Assembly: GCA_015179025.1 (NCBI GenBank)
Contig: WHUX01000130.1
Coordinates: 1-64,000, forward strand
DNA from: Terfezia claveryi
Lineage: Eukaryota; Ascomycota; Pezizomycetes; Pezizales; Pezizaceae
Length of the DNA stretch: 64,000 nucleotides
Direction: 5' to 3'
Part shown: positions 49,515-59,277 of the stretch, piece by piece
How positions within the stretch are numbered: the stretch's first letter is position 1
Layout of the letters: the number at the start of each line of letters is the position of its first letter
Made by a program: the position numbers and the translations under genes
Notes under the pieces: model-generated
What the model was told of the DNA's origin: nothing
Database searches by the model: none
Seen by the model: the letters and a program-made list of their open reading frames with translations, nothing else

Positions 49515-50978
49515 CTACTTCCCCTTTGTGACCCTCACCCCCAACACACCCCTCAACATATCCTCCGCCTCCTCCACCTCCCTCTCCAACTCCCCCACTC
49601 CCTTCTCCCCCATTCCCTCATCCCTCCTCTTCCACAACCACAACCCCCCACCCACCTTCTTCCCCTCCTCCGCGTTTCCCCTTTCCACCTCCTCCAACAA
49701 CTTCCTCAACATTACCACCAAATTCCCCCCCGCGAACACCGCACAATCCCTGCACCCTGCCCTCTCTTCCACCAAACGCTCCACCGTCTCCAGCGCCCTC
49801 TTCTCCATCTCCACCCCCTGTCTTCTCTCCCCCACTGCCCAAAGTACCTCCCCAAGATATGCCTCCACCTTTCCAATCTCACAAGGGTCTGCGATCTCTC
49901 CTCTTGTTGTCGTTGCTTTCGTAGGCGAAACACTACTCCTTGCCCGAAGCAAGCTCAGGAATATCGGCAGCGCCTTATCCAACCTCCTAAACCTCGCATA
50001 GTGAATCCCCAACTCCGTCGCTGTGTCGAGTAAATCCCTACTCAACTTCTCCCCCGCAGGAATTACCCCCGGAGTCTCCCTTGCCAATCGAGTATCCACC
50101 CCTGCGTCCTCCGCCGCAAGTAGATACGCAAACTTAAATTTTTCCTCTGCTTCTTTCTCCCTCTTCTCCCTCCTCCGTGACATCTCATCCTCATTCCCCT
50201 CTACCTCCACTCCACCAGAAATCCCTTCTACATCTCCCACCTCATCCAATAACCCCCCCAACCTCACCGCCGCCCTAACCCTCTCCCCCGTCCCCACACA
50301 ACCCCTAAGAGGACTCCCTTCCCCACAAAACTCCAATATCTTCCTCCACCTTCCTGCCGCCCTCCTTCTATACCCCAACTTCTCTTCCAGCTCCCCGAGC
50401 TCCCCCAGCGCCTTTACATACCTCCTCATACCCTCCTCCCATCCCTCCTCCCCCAGCACCCGCACCGCCTCCCAACCTCCCCTTTGCGCAACTACCTCTT
50501 CGATCCTCTCAACAGCCTCATTCAGAAACCCCACTGCGCGAGCAAGATCCCCCTCCCACTCCTTGGCATGATAGGCAGAATGCAGCGCAGAGCGGGTGGG
50601 GAGGTCGTAGATCTTTGGAGTGGGAGATTGCATTTCGAGATAGTAGTGCAACCCGAGGTAGAGGATGGATCCAGAGATGAGGAGGCCGAGGGACCCGAAG
50701 GTAAGCAGCCTCAGGGCTTGGAGGGATTCTGTGTACAAATAAGATTTGGCTGAGGTGGAGATTGATCTTCGGGGGTGGATGCTCGCGGGAGGGTGGAGAG
50801 GCGGCAGCCGCGAGAAGGATTTTGTGTGAATGTAGTGAGGTGGTGGTGTTGGGAGTAGGGTAGCGGGTCGTGAAAGTTGCCGGGAATTGGATACGAGGAA
50901 TGGGGATGGCGATTGCAGGAGTCGCAGTCGTAATCCCAGCCGGAGCTGTGGTATTGGGAGTGACATTCTGTTTAGCAA
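49515..50978 (-). CDS. Mitochondrial TPR-repeat membrane protein, Mgr3-like
   Basis: A single open frame of 487 aa. Residues 1-85 are Arg/Ser/Pro-rich with almost no acidic residues, as in a mitochondrial presequence. One transmembrane segment follows at about 91-111 (LLTFGSLGLLISGSILYLGL). The rest is soluble and helical, with degenerate TPR-like helices (YHAKEWEGDLARAVGFLNEA; TATELGIHYARFRRLDKALP; YLGEVLWAVGERRQGVEMEK). This layout matches fungal Mgr3-type adaptors of the mitochondrial i-AAA protease Yme1, with the TPR domain in the intermembrane space. The match is architectural, so the name is tentative. A second Met at residue 5 could also serve as start. The coding strand is unusually G-rich. 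Confidence 0.55.
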   Translation of the reverse strand: MLNRMSLPIPQLRLGLRLRLLQSPSPFLVSNSRQLSRPATLLPTPPPHYIHTKSFSRLPPLHPPASIHPRRSISTSAKSYLYTESLQALRLLTFGSLGLLISGSILYLGLHYYLEMQSPTPKIYDLPTRSALHSAYHAKEWEGDLARAVGFLNEAVERIEEVVAQRGGWEAVRVLGEEGWEEGMRRYVKALGELGELEEKLGYRRRAAGRWRKILEFCGEGSPLRGCVGTGERVRAAVRLGGLLDEVGDVEGISGGVEVEGNEDEMSRRREKREKEAEEKFKFAYLLAAEDAGVDTRLARETPGVIPAGEKLSRDLLDTATELGIHYARFRRLDKALPIFLSLLRARSSVSPTKATTTRGEIADPCEIGKVEAYLGEVLWAVGERRQGVEMEKRALETVERLVEERAGCRDCAVFAGGNLVVMLRKLLEEVERGNAEEGKKVGGGLWLWKRRDEGMGEKGVGELEREVEEAEDMLRGVLGVRVTKGK

Positions 50979-51815
50979 TTAATGTTGGTATTGTAGGTTA
51001 ACTAACAAGCTGGTGAAGTAACGGGATGACGGATATTTGTTAATGCAACTTTTATTTTATGTAGCTGTATATATGCATCACTATTACGCATACAGTTCAG
51101 GGTAATCCACTAAGACTGCCTAGGGGCCCTCTAGCACCCGTCTTACCCTGACCATCTCCGGCTTTCTTTTCTTCATAGTTTAGTCCTAGTGGCACGACCC
51201 CTTGCATGTTGGATGCGCAACTTAAATACAGTGGCACTCAAGGGTGGAAGAAAGCAAAGTGAGCCAGGAGGCCCAAGCATTGCTTGTGAACCTCTCCACC
51301 TCCCTGAGAGGCCAAAGAAGCCTCTGATCAGAGGAAGAAACAGTATAAACAGATGTGAGGGACAAGTTACTTTCATTGAAGCAAACGTTGTTGCGGTAAA
51401 CGAAGGGATTTCGAACATGTGTTGGTCATAAATAGCCAGATGGAAGAATTGAAAGTGTAATAGTGAGTTCTACAAATGCAAGTACCCTTTGCCTTCAAGG
51501 AAAAAGGAGGAGGACTTAGCTGATGAGGTAGTAGTGAGTATGAATCTGGAGGAGGCAATATTGCCCACATATGCACGTAAATCACCCTAAATTATATTAA
51601 TCCATGTTTGTGTACTTAGTGCTTTGCAAATACATATGTACATGGACAAATACAAGTACAAACTCTTGGATAGAATGCCCTCCCCACTATCAAAGCCCTT
51701 ATAGCTTTGATCGCCTGATCAGCGATTACGAATATCTATCAGCTCAAGCGGCTAATATACAAATAAACAACCAATAAAACCCCCTTTTCCACCCCCTCTA
51801 CCAAGTATTTTCCCG
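50979..51815. other. Intergenic region
   Basis: Short frames near 51170-51430 on both strands look like chance. The promoter of the TPR gene is expected at the left end and the 3' flank of NDUFA12 at the right. Confidence 0.45.
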
Positions 51816-52618
51816 TCATGCACTAGACTCTCTTGGTTTTGCAACTGGTGCCCACGACTGAATCCTGTCTTGCTGCACAGTGGAGTATGGCTTGTATGCA
51901 GCCCGGCTCAGAGTTGGGTTGGGAACCTATCTCCACTGTTAGTCACAAAAGTCGAACAATATAGAAGTCACTCGGGGACAAACATGCTCCACAGGGCTCC
52001 ACTTGTTCTTCCTTGGCTGAAGCAAAGGATCCTGTATTGGTGGCTTGTCGTTCATGTAGTGAAGCCATGCATGCCAACCGGGCTCAACTTCAGAGCTATA
52101 GATTGGAAATTAGGCCCCATCTATTATTCAACATCTCTGTCACCTTGGGAAAGAGACTTACGCATCATAGTACCAATTCTTGAACTGAACCCATTTTGTC
52201 CTTACTGTCACCGATTGTCAGCCGAATTGTGTGTGTGGCCGGAGTAAACTCACATGGAAGCTCTTCCTCAAAGTTCTCATAGTACTTGTTACCGAACCTA
52301 TCCTTGCCGATCAAAGTTCCGGCCTTGGTATCACCTATACGGATATCCATCATTTAACCAAAGTTGTAATTGCGATTTGATGGGTCGAGGGTAGGAGATA
52401 GCCGTACCGATGCTCTAAAGGCCCAAGCAAAATGTCAGCAAGGAGCAGGTGACACCGTTGGCGTAGCACTGGGGAATCGCAACATACGTTCATCTGCTGG
52501 AAGTAGCCCTTAATCCCGATCCTCCAAAGATTCCTACACAACTGCAATTAGCCTCTTTTTCTACCCCCGCGAGCTTCCTCAGCTGAAGGTACCTGATAGT
52601 TCTAGTAGGAGTCGACAT
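51816..52618 (-). CDS. NDUFA12: NADH:ubiquinone oxidoreductase subunit NDUFA12 (B17.2)
   Basis: Seven exons on the minus strand: 52618-52593, 52533-52488, 52414-52408 (7 nt), 52334-52254, 52204-52162, 52095-51984 and 51926-51816. They encode 141 aa in continuous frame, with introns of 49-76 nt. The family signature is complete across splice junctions: RTIRNLWRIGIKGYFQQM, IGDTKAGTLIGKDRFGNKYY, ENFEEELPLRTKWVQF, VEPGWHAWLHYMNDKPP and NPTLSRAAYKPYSTVQ. The 7-nt exon supplies the Ser-Ile-Gly step needed to reach GDTKAG. The product is an accessory subunit of respiratory complex I on the matrix side of the inner membrane. It is head-to-head with POP4, with 148 bp between start codons. Confidence 0.93.
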
Positions 52619-52766
52619 GGTGAGTGGAGATGTTCGTTGCCAGGTAGTTGCACAACTTGAGTTGAGGTCGGTATCTAAACTACTGGTGGATCTTCAGTCT
52701 TGGCATAAGTACAGTACTTGTACTTTGGGCAGCCGAACAAACCAACCGACTCCTACAACGACAAAG
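52619..52766. promoter_or_regulatory. Bidirectional promoter between NDUFA12 and POP4
   Basis: 148 bp between two divergent start codons, so both core promoters must share this interval. No TATA box is evident. Confidence 0.5.
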
Positions 52767-53594
52767 ATGCCACCTGATACGCCCATCAACCCGACGCCCA
52801 CATCGACAGGGTACTATACAGAGACGTTGCTGTCAAAAGCACACCCGCCTGAGCTAGCTTCGCAAATCTTCACAGAGAAAATAAAGTCCCGGGTACTCAA
52901 TCTTAACCCGACTCAACCTTCAGATGTTGCAGATGGTCGAGCTCAGCGTCGCCGAGAAAGAGCGAAGAAGCTGGCCTTGCGGCGGAAATCACGGAAGCCT
53001 AAACCATTGACTGCGAAGGAGAAGAGAAAATTGAGGATTTATGAGATACCACCAGAATGTCAAAAGTATGAGATTTACGAACCGCTACATACATTGTGGG
53101 TCGGGTACGTCCAGGAGACATTGTTTGGGGATGCTGGGATGGCGCCGAGAGCAACTGGAGGAGGCCATATGGAGAAGGGAAAGTCATTGATGCTGGGGCA
53201 GGAGTTGGCAGCAAAGATCATGACTGCGGATTTACATGGAGCAGGAATGAAGGTTGTGAGAAGCAGGTGTCCGAGCAGGGTTGGGATTAAAGGAATTATG
53301 GTGAAAGAGACGAAGATGACTTTTGAGATTGTCACAAAGGAGAATGTCATAAAGAGTGAGTTCGACCCAGTTTTCATTCAGAACAGTTCTGATGCTTGAG
53401 ACATAGTTATCCCCAAGGAGCATTCCATTTTTGAGGTTGAGGTACCACCAAAGCTTCCCGAGGTTCTGACTAGAACCGAGACCACCGGTGAGGTCAAGAA
53501 CCTGGTATTTCAGATCCATGGAACGAATTTTATGTACAGAGCTGCCGACAGAGGACACAAGAAATTCAAAGCAAAGCCCACATGGGATATATGA
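52767..53594 (+). CDS. POP4: Ribonuclease P/MRP protein subunit Pop4 (Rpp29)
   Basis: Two exons, 52767-53355 and 53407-53594, encode 258 aa. The 51-nt intron has GTGAGT at its donor, and without it the frame ends early. An upstream in-frame ATG (52617) exists but would add 50 residues of no family likeness, so the MPPDTP start was preferred. The N-terminal part is basic (RAQRRRERAKKLALRRKSRK). The C-terminal Rpp29/p29 fold shows YEIYEPLHTLWVGYVQ, ADLHGAGMKVVRSRCPSRVG, GIKGIMVKETKMTFEIVT and IIPKEHSIFEV, ending RAADRGHKKFKAKPTWDI. It binds RNA in RNase P and RNase MRP, which process tRNA and rRNA precursors in the nucleus. Confidence 0.93.
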
Positions 53595-53846
53595 CATCAT
53601 TACCTTAGTACTTTCACCAACGAGCCAGGACAGGTACAACGTATTATTTATATCAATCCTCCTAGTAAAGCAGGCGCAGTAAAATAAGGTTTGGGGGTTC
53701 AGAAACAGAAAAGCATCTGAGTATACCCCGGGGGAGGGGGGGCACCTAAATCAGGCCGAGTTTCCTCAACATTTTTCTTGCAACATTTCTATGCAAACAC
53801 CCTCTGTGTCATTTTCACAGATAAACCGAATTGCAAGAAGGTCTCG

Positions 53847-54395
53847 CTATAGTACTGTTGCTCCACTAGCCTCCATCTCGGCTGCTAAGAAAGGATTGGC
53901 GATCTGTTCACTGCCGTCAATCGGGGATATTAAGGTCAACATTGGGCCGCGAGCGACAACAAGCCCAAGCTCGCGGTTCTGTTCATTCCCATCCTCATCT
54001 GGTAGAAATTAGCTTTACATCCACATAGAATGAGAGTTTAACCCAGAGGAGCATTACCTCTAAATGTCTCCTTAACATCGTCTAACACTAAGTTCATGAG
54101 TTGGTCGTAGCCTTTAAGTACTCCAATAACTAGATATATCAGTGGTGGTTAGTCCAAGAACACTCATATATAACATTTGGTAAAACCAACCTTCCCTCCC
54201 ACCAGTAAATTTCACTGTAATGGCCTTGTCGAGGTACTTCCCCAAGTCTAGGATAGCCTCTCTGGGTTTCCTCTCCCCCTGCCCTTCTCCTCCGCTTTGT
54301 CGGTTTCCCTGATACCCTCCTCTTCCACCGCCTCTCCCACCGCTATCACCCCGGCTGCCACCTCGACCACGAAATCCACCACGCCCTCGATCCAT
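53847..54395 (-). CDS. LSM7: U6 snRNA-associated Sm-like protein LSm7
   Basis: Three exons: 54395-54191, 54129-54058 and 53998-53847, encoding 142 aa. Introns are 61 and 59 nt. The Sm1 motif spans the first intron (LDKAITVKFTGGREVIGVLK) and is followed by GYDQLMNLVLDDVKETF. Sm2 reads RELGLVVARGPMLTLISP. The C-terminus matches LSm7 (GSEQIANPFLAAE). Residues 1-45 are an RGG-rich extension (GRGGFRGRGGSRGDSGGRGG), longer than in yeast LSm7. LSm7 forms part of the LSm2-8 ring on U6 snRNA and the LSm1-7 mRNA decay ring. A second ATG 36 bp upstream of 54395 is in frame; the MDRGRGG start was chosen. Confidence 0.93.
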
Positions 54396-54687
54396 TGTGC
54401 GTTGCTTATCGATGGTTATTTTGTCTTTCAAGGGGAATCCGAAATATAGCTCCTTTTCTGAGGCGTTTGTTTGTGCTCGTGCAGGGATGTGGCGTGTATA
54501 AGGAGTTTTTGAATATCGTATGGTGACTAATCAAGAGCTAGTGAAGATCTGTCCACCGTCAACTCAACTCCCACGCGCAAGACTCGAGCAGAAGATCATT
54601 TGAGAACACCTACACCTTCTCACCCAGCCATCAAAATACAATTTACACTCGCTGAAAGGATTGAAATTCAAAATCAGGGCTGAATTC
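54396..54687. promoter_or_regulatory. Shared promoter region of LSM7 and the U2AF35 gene
   Basis: 292 bp separate the divergent start codons of two spliceosome-related genes. No TATA box stands out. Confidence 0.5.
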
Positions 54688-55426
54688 ATGGGTGCGTATT
54701 GATTCTCTATCCGGTCCAGTGCAAGTGATCATTTCTGACAATCCTCGCAGCTAGTTATCTTGCCTCCATCTTCGGTACCGAACAGGACAAAGTCAACTGT
54801 AAGTTCTCTATTGCACCTCAATTCCCAAGCCCACCATCGCTAAAATCCGCGCTCTAGGTTCCTTCTACTACAAGATCGGCGCCTGCCGCCACGGTGACAG
54901 ATGCTCCCGAAAACACGTCAAGCCCTCCTACAGCCAGACCATCCTACTCCCTAATCTCTACCAAAACCCCGCCTTCGACCCCAAAAACAAAATGAACCCT
55001 TCGCAACTACAAAACCACTTTGACGCCTTTTATGAAGATTTCTTCTGCGAGATGTGCCGGTACGGAGAAGTCGAGGAGGTTGTAGTCTGCGATAACAACA
55101 ACGACCATTTAATCGGCAATGTATATGCGCGGTTCAAGTACGAGGAAGACGCACAGAAGGCTTGCGACGACCTGAATTCGAGATGGTACGCTGCGAGGCC
55201 GGTTTATTGCGAGTTGAGCCCCGTGACGGATTTCCGGGAAGCATGCTGTAGGCTGAACAGTGGGGAGGGATGTGTGAGAGCTGGTTTCTGTAATTTCATC
55301 CACAGGAAGGAGCCTGATAAGAATCTAGAGAGAGAGTTGGAATTGGCGCAAAAGAAGCAGTTGAGGATGAGGGGCAGGGACAGGAGGAGTGTGTCCAAGA
55401 GCCCAGAGCCTGGCACGAGGGAGTAG
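54688..55426 (+). CDS. Splicing factor U2AF 35-kDa (small) subunit
   Basis: Three exons: 54688-54691 (ATG plus one base), 54751-54798 and 54858-55426, encoding 206 aa. Introns are both 59 nt. The protein begins MASYLASIFGTEQDKVNC. The first CCCH finger follows (C-x7-C-x5-C-x3-H: CSFYYKIGACRHGDRCSRKH). A U2AF-homology RRM comes next (FYEDFFCEMCRYGEVEEVVV; NVYARFKYEEDAQKACDDL; ARPVYCELSPVTDF). The second CCCH finger is CCRLNSGEGCVRAGFCNFIH. It ends in a short basic tail with Arg/Ser. It recognises the AG of the 3' splice site together with U2AF65. The first exon carries only the start codon, which is a notable gene structure. Confidence 0.95.
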
Positions 55427-55845
55427 ACTTTACAATTTGTCGAGGCGTGCTTCTTGGGTTATGGAGTCTTGGTGGAGGGAGTGTGGATGGCAGTTCTGGG
55501 TGGAGCGATGGATGCAGAGTTGCAGGTTGTGAAAAGGTGCTGTGTCCCTAGCTTTGCAGCTGCTGCACCTTGTTAATTTTAAATTGTTAATTGTAGCGAA
55601 CTGTACATTATCCCACATCACTGCATGCACAAAAAGAAATTCTTTCCCGATATATTCCATCCACCATCCGCTAACATGTTGCTTCTTAATTTGCGATGGT
55701 ATTTAATTTGCGATGGTAGGGTAAAGTTACCATAAGCAAGAGCGGCCATAGGATATATATTCTACTCAAGGTCTAAGTAGTCTTGTGAGCATTCATTCAT
55801 CCATTTATTCATTCATTTATATTTCTAGCTACCCAATATTCCTGA

Positions 55846-56034
55846 ATCAGGGTAATTATTTTGGTAGGCGCATGCAAAAATCAGGAGTTTTGTCAATACT
55901 AAAAAATAACCCATTTGAAAAAGTGGATTGAGGAGGTAAAGTATTTACTGTTGTCTGAGTACCCCCAATTGGGTGAATCTGGTCCTTTTCATGATGGTGA
56001 GGGAGGTGGCACGTTCGCAAGATAGTTACCCTGA
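55846..56034. mobile_element. Possible small inverted-repeat element
   Basis: Starts CAGGGTAATTATTTTG and ends with the inverse of CAGGGTAACTATCTTG, two transitions apart over 16 nt. About 189 bp, no coding capacity, no clear target duplication. The same end motif recurs near 45970 and 51102. Confidence 0.4.
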
Positions 56035-57062
56035 ACATACCAACACTTAAGAGACGCCCCCAGAAGTTTTCCTACATGCTATATTTCGCCCTTTCTTTCA
56101 CCACACCTAACCGTACGATTTACCTACAGTAATATAACATGGCACCCTGCGCGCTATTTCCATGGCTTCCTTATATATAGTTAGCCATAAGCAAGCGGAG
56201 ATCTGAACTACCACCGGATGCTAGACAATATATTTCAGATTCCCCTTTGCGGGACCCAGTCTATCTGACCTCCCATGCCAGTCAGATTCAATATATTTTG
56301 CGATGGCGGCATGAACCTCGAGTCAAACGTGGCCCGGCAGCTCATAGGGCGCATGAGCAGCGAGCCTCACAATCCCATCCTTCGGAGATAGATCGTCGGG
56401 AAGTTCCAGTATACTTTAATCTGATAGACATGTTGTATAGGCTGCTTGTAAATACCAAAGTGCAGTCAGTTATAAATTGCATAGTGTCCCACATTGAAAT
56501 ACTCAAATGTTTGACGTAAATATCAGCATAGTCATCGCATTTTTGGCTCGCTGATATGAAAGGATACTTGGGAAATAGCGATACAGAGGCGGAGTACTTG
56601 GGGCACTATGAGCTGTTTGATATTCTTGTGCTGCAATGACAGTATTCTTGTAACAGTGTGCCACAGCTCTGTATGATAAGCACCCACCACTGATTACAGC
56701 CGATTACCATCTCTTTCACGGCATACCGTACGTTTTCCAATCATTTCTGGTCACCTTGTGAGTGCCTCTATCTACATCTGCATTGCTGGAAACCCCACAA
56801 TACCTTCCAAAAGATGAAAAGCACCATCCTTTGAGAATATATTCTATGGAGGCACTAAGAATCTATATTGTAGTATCTTTTCCGCCCCGTGGCGTGTACT
56901 GGGCAAAGAAAAGTGGTGCAACTCCGCCACGGATAGACAGGGTATATTGGTACTTGAGCACCACTATAGCTAGATGAAGAGAGAGGAAGTAACGGAGCAA
57001 AGAAACCTGCTGTGGAGGGGAAGGGCCACTGATTGAGTCGTCAGGCTGATACGATTGTTGTA

Positions 57063-57298
57063 CAGTTAGGTGGCAATGAATTTGGTACCCCCCTTGCATT
57101 AAAGTCCTGCATTAGCATACATTTAGCACACATATTATAGGTTTAAATCGTACTGCATACTCGCCCTCTATTATAGGTACCTCCCTTATATCAGAGTTCT
57201 GTATTAGTACATATTTAGTATATATATTTATAGGTTTAAAGCATGCTGTATACTCGCCCCCTGTTATGCAGGGTACCAAATTCATTGCCACCTAACTG
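57063..57298. mobile_element. MITE with perfect 28-bp terminal inverted repeats and TA duplication
   Basis: Terminal repeats 57063-57090 and 57271-57298 are perfect inverse copies (CAGTTAGGTGGCAATG start, GGTACCC inner end), flanked on both sides by TA (57061-57062, 57299-57300), as in Tc1/mariner elements. The 180-bp interior is two diverged direct copies of a ~90-bp unit (TTTAGYACAYATAT ... TATAGGTTTAAA ... ATACTCGCCC). No ORF, so it must be moved in trans. Confidence 0.88.
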
Positions 57299-58019
57299 TA
57301 TGTCAGCAGTCCTTGGAGAATTGCTCGTTTGGGAGGAAATCCTGAAGTTTTGTTGAGTTGTTTGATGGATGAACACAAGTACAGATGGAAGCGGCAGCAA
57401 TCATTGGTAACAACCATCTTCCCCTCTACAACGTGGTTATTGTGGATTTGATTCGGTGCTCTATGACAACACCCCTCAAATCTTGCAAGAAATTAAAAGA
57501 GGTACATATGAAGTACTGTAAGTAAGGTACAGTACTTTGTATTATACCAATATTATGCAACCGTATACCCAGAGTCGATCCTGGCATTGGTACTGTAGCT
57601 GGGTATGTAAAATGGTGATCTGAAGAAACACGCACCTGGACGTGTCTCTCGTGTGTCTCGAATCTACTAACTTGGCATCTTGTTGTTCGAGAAGGGGCTC
57701 TAGATGATACTCCAGATTTACTACTCTAGATGATCCAATCTTATTACATATACAACTAGATCTGCTCGTCTGAAGAATATAACTTGTCCCCCGGCGCCCT
57801 GCAACTGTCAGCATCTGGCAGCTAGCTAGTAGCTAAAGCAAAGCAGCGACGTGAACCTGAACCTGAACCTGAACTCCTCCATCCAACCCTTCTTAGCTGA
57901 ACAGCACACTCCAAGCTCCTCCATCCGCACCACAAAGCAAGCAAGAACTCCGCAACGTTCACCAGTGGACGCTACTCTACGAAAGCCAATCTTCTGTACT
58001 TCATCTATCTCCATCAGCA

Positions 58020-58889
58020 ATGCCATACAGCATCGAGCCAATACCTCCTGCAGACGAGATCAATGGCTCCACTGCTCTTCCACGTACGTTTTATAACTTT
58101 TCAGCTCCTCCGTAGGATCATGCTGATACAATTGCCTGGAAAAGTCACCCGCGTGAAACGCATCATCAAGCTCGACGAGGAAATCGGTACATGTTCTAGC
58201 AGCGCTGCGTTTCTGGTGACTGTAGCTGCCGTAGGTTCCCCCGTCCTTACCATTCCCCAACCCCATACAACCCACGACCACCACTGCCAACCCGGGACTC
58301 AAGGAGTAAACAGTGCTAACCTCCCGTGTAGGAGATGTTTATCCAATACCTCGCCAAACAAGGCTACAAAGGCGCACAGAAAGACCGGAGAAAGAATTTA
58401 CAGTATAAAGATCTCGGTACGATTTCCTACACACACACTCCCGTCTACCCACCACATCTAGCCAGATACTAACTGCGGAGATTGGAACATATAGCCAACG
58501 CCGTTGCCGCCCTCGATACCCTCGAATTCCTCTCCGACACCATCCCTCGCACAGTCCCTTACAAGAAAATCGCTACCGAGCGAACGAAGAAGGCCTCTGG
58601 GGAGCTTGGTGCTGGGCAAATGACCATAAACGGGGGAAGGTTAGAGCGTGGTGACGGTGGTGAGGAAGAAGAAGGGCGTGAAACAATGCAAGAGGAGGGG
58701 GAAGATGAGGAACGAGGGGAGGGTGTAGACGAGGAAGAAGGCGTGGAGGAGGAGGGCGAAGAGGGAAGGAAGAGTAGGCAGGAGAGTATGGATTTTGAGG
58801 AGATAAGAGGGCAGAATGGGCATGGGAATGTCAATGGGAAGAGGAAGTTAAGTGAGGAGGAGGAGGAGGAAGACGAGGACATGAGTTAG
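58020..58889 (+). CDS. CBF/NF-Y-type histone-fold protein, Dpb3/CHRAC-like
   Basis: Four exons: 58020-58083, 58145-58230, 58332-58416 and 58495-58889, encoding 209 aa. The last intron contains a perfect TACTAAC. The histone fold is at about residues 20-105: LPLTRVKRIIKLDEEIGTCS, SSAAFLVTVAAEMFIQYLAK, QYKDLANAVAALDTLEFLSD, then IPRTVPYKKI. This is the NF-YC/CHRAC15/Dpb3-type pattern of small DNA-binding subunits of DNA polymerase epsilon and ISWI chromatin complexes. The C-terminal half is very acidic (long Glu/Asp runs, 58650-58880), as in several such proteins. The ATG at 58020 gives MPYSIEPIPP, a typical fungal start; an ATG at 58063 is out of frame. Which complex it serves cannot be settled from sequence alone. 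Confidence 0.85.
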
Positions 58890-59277
58890 AGCAGATTACA
58901 TCGGGGTGGAATGTTCGGGATGTAGGGGTAGGATAAGGCGTTGGTTTTCGAGAAAAAAAGGATATGGGCAGGATGGATTGCTGCCATAATGCTGTTAGGT
59001 GATAACGATTTGACCTATACCGCTTGATATTCTTTCTTCCTACTTGTATACTAAACTAAGGATTTTGCATGCTTTTGCTTTCATATGCTCATGTCATAAT
59101 TCTATTCTTATCCCATCACAAGACAAGCACAACGCAAAACACACCTTGTAACTCCTGTGCTGAAAGGCCAAAACCAAAACATAAATCCAGCAGATATGAT
59201 ACAAACAAAAATTATCCAAATCATGAAGATTCAAAAACATCTTTTCCAAGTCCTTATTTCACGTGACCTTCTCCCAC

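Larger units (their letters stand above)
55427..58019. other. Gene-free interval with small transposon remnants
   Basis: No frame in these 2.6 kb resembles a known protein. It contains the inverted-repeat element at 55846-56034 and the MITE at 57063-57298. The last ~170 bp before 58020 include a CCTGAA triplet repeat and are probably the Dpb3-like promoter/5' UTR. Confidence 0.55.

Noticed and set aside
48964..50001. 345-codon frame on the + strand starting in uS14m
   Set aside because: Only its first 31 codons are uS14m exon 2. The rest reads through an intron and the antisense of the TPR gene.
49618..50571. Long frames on both strands within the TPR gene
   Set aside because: Shadows of the 487-codon frame caused by its strong purine/pyrimidine strand bias.
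51173..51431. Overlapping ~80-codon frames on both strands between the TPR gene and NDUFA12
   Set aside because: No homology, no codon pattern and no flanking splice structure.
55430..57820. Several short frames between the U2AF35 gene and the Dpb3-like gene
   Set aside because: None resembles a protein family, and some overlap the MITE.
58559..58882. Ser-rich frame antisense to the Dpb3-like gene
   Set aside because: Complement of the acidic Glu/Asp codon runs; no independent support.
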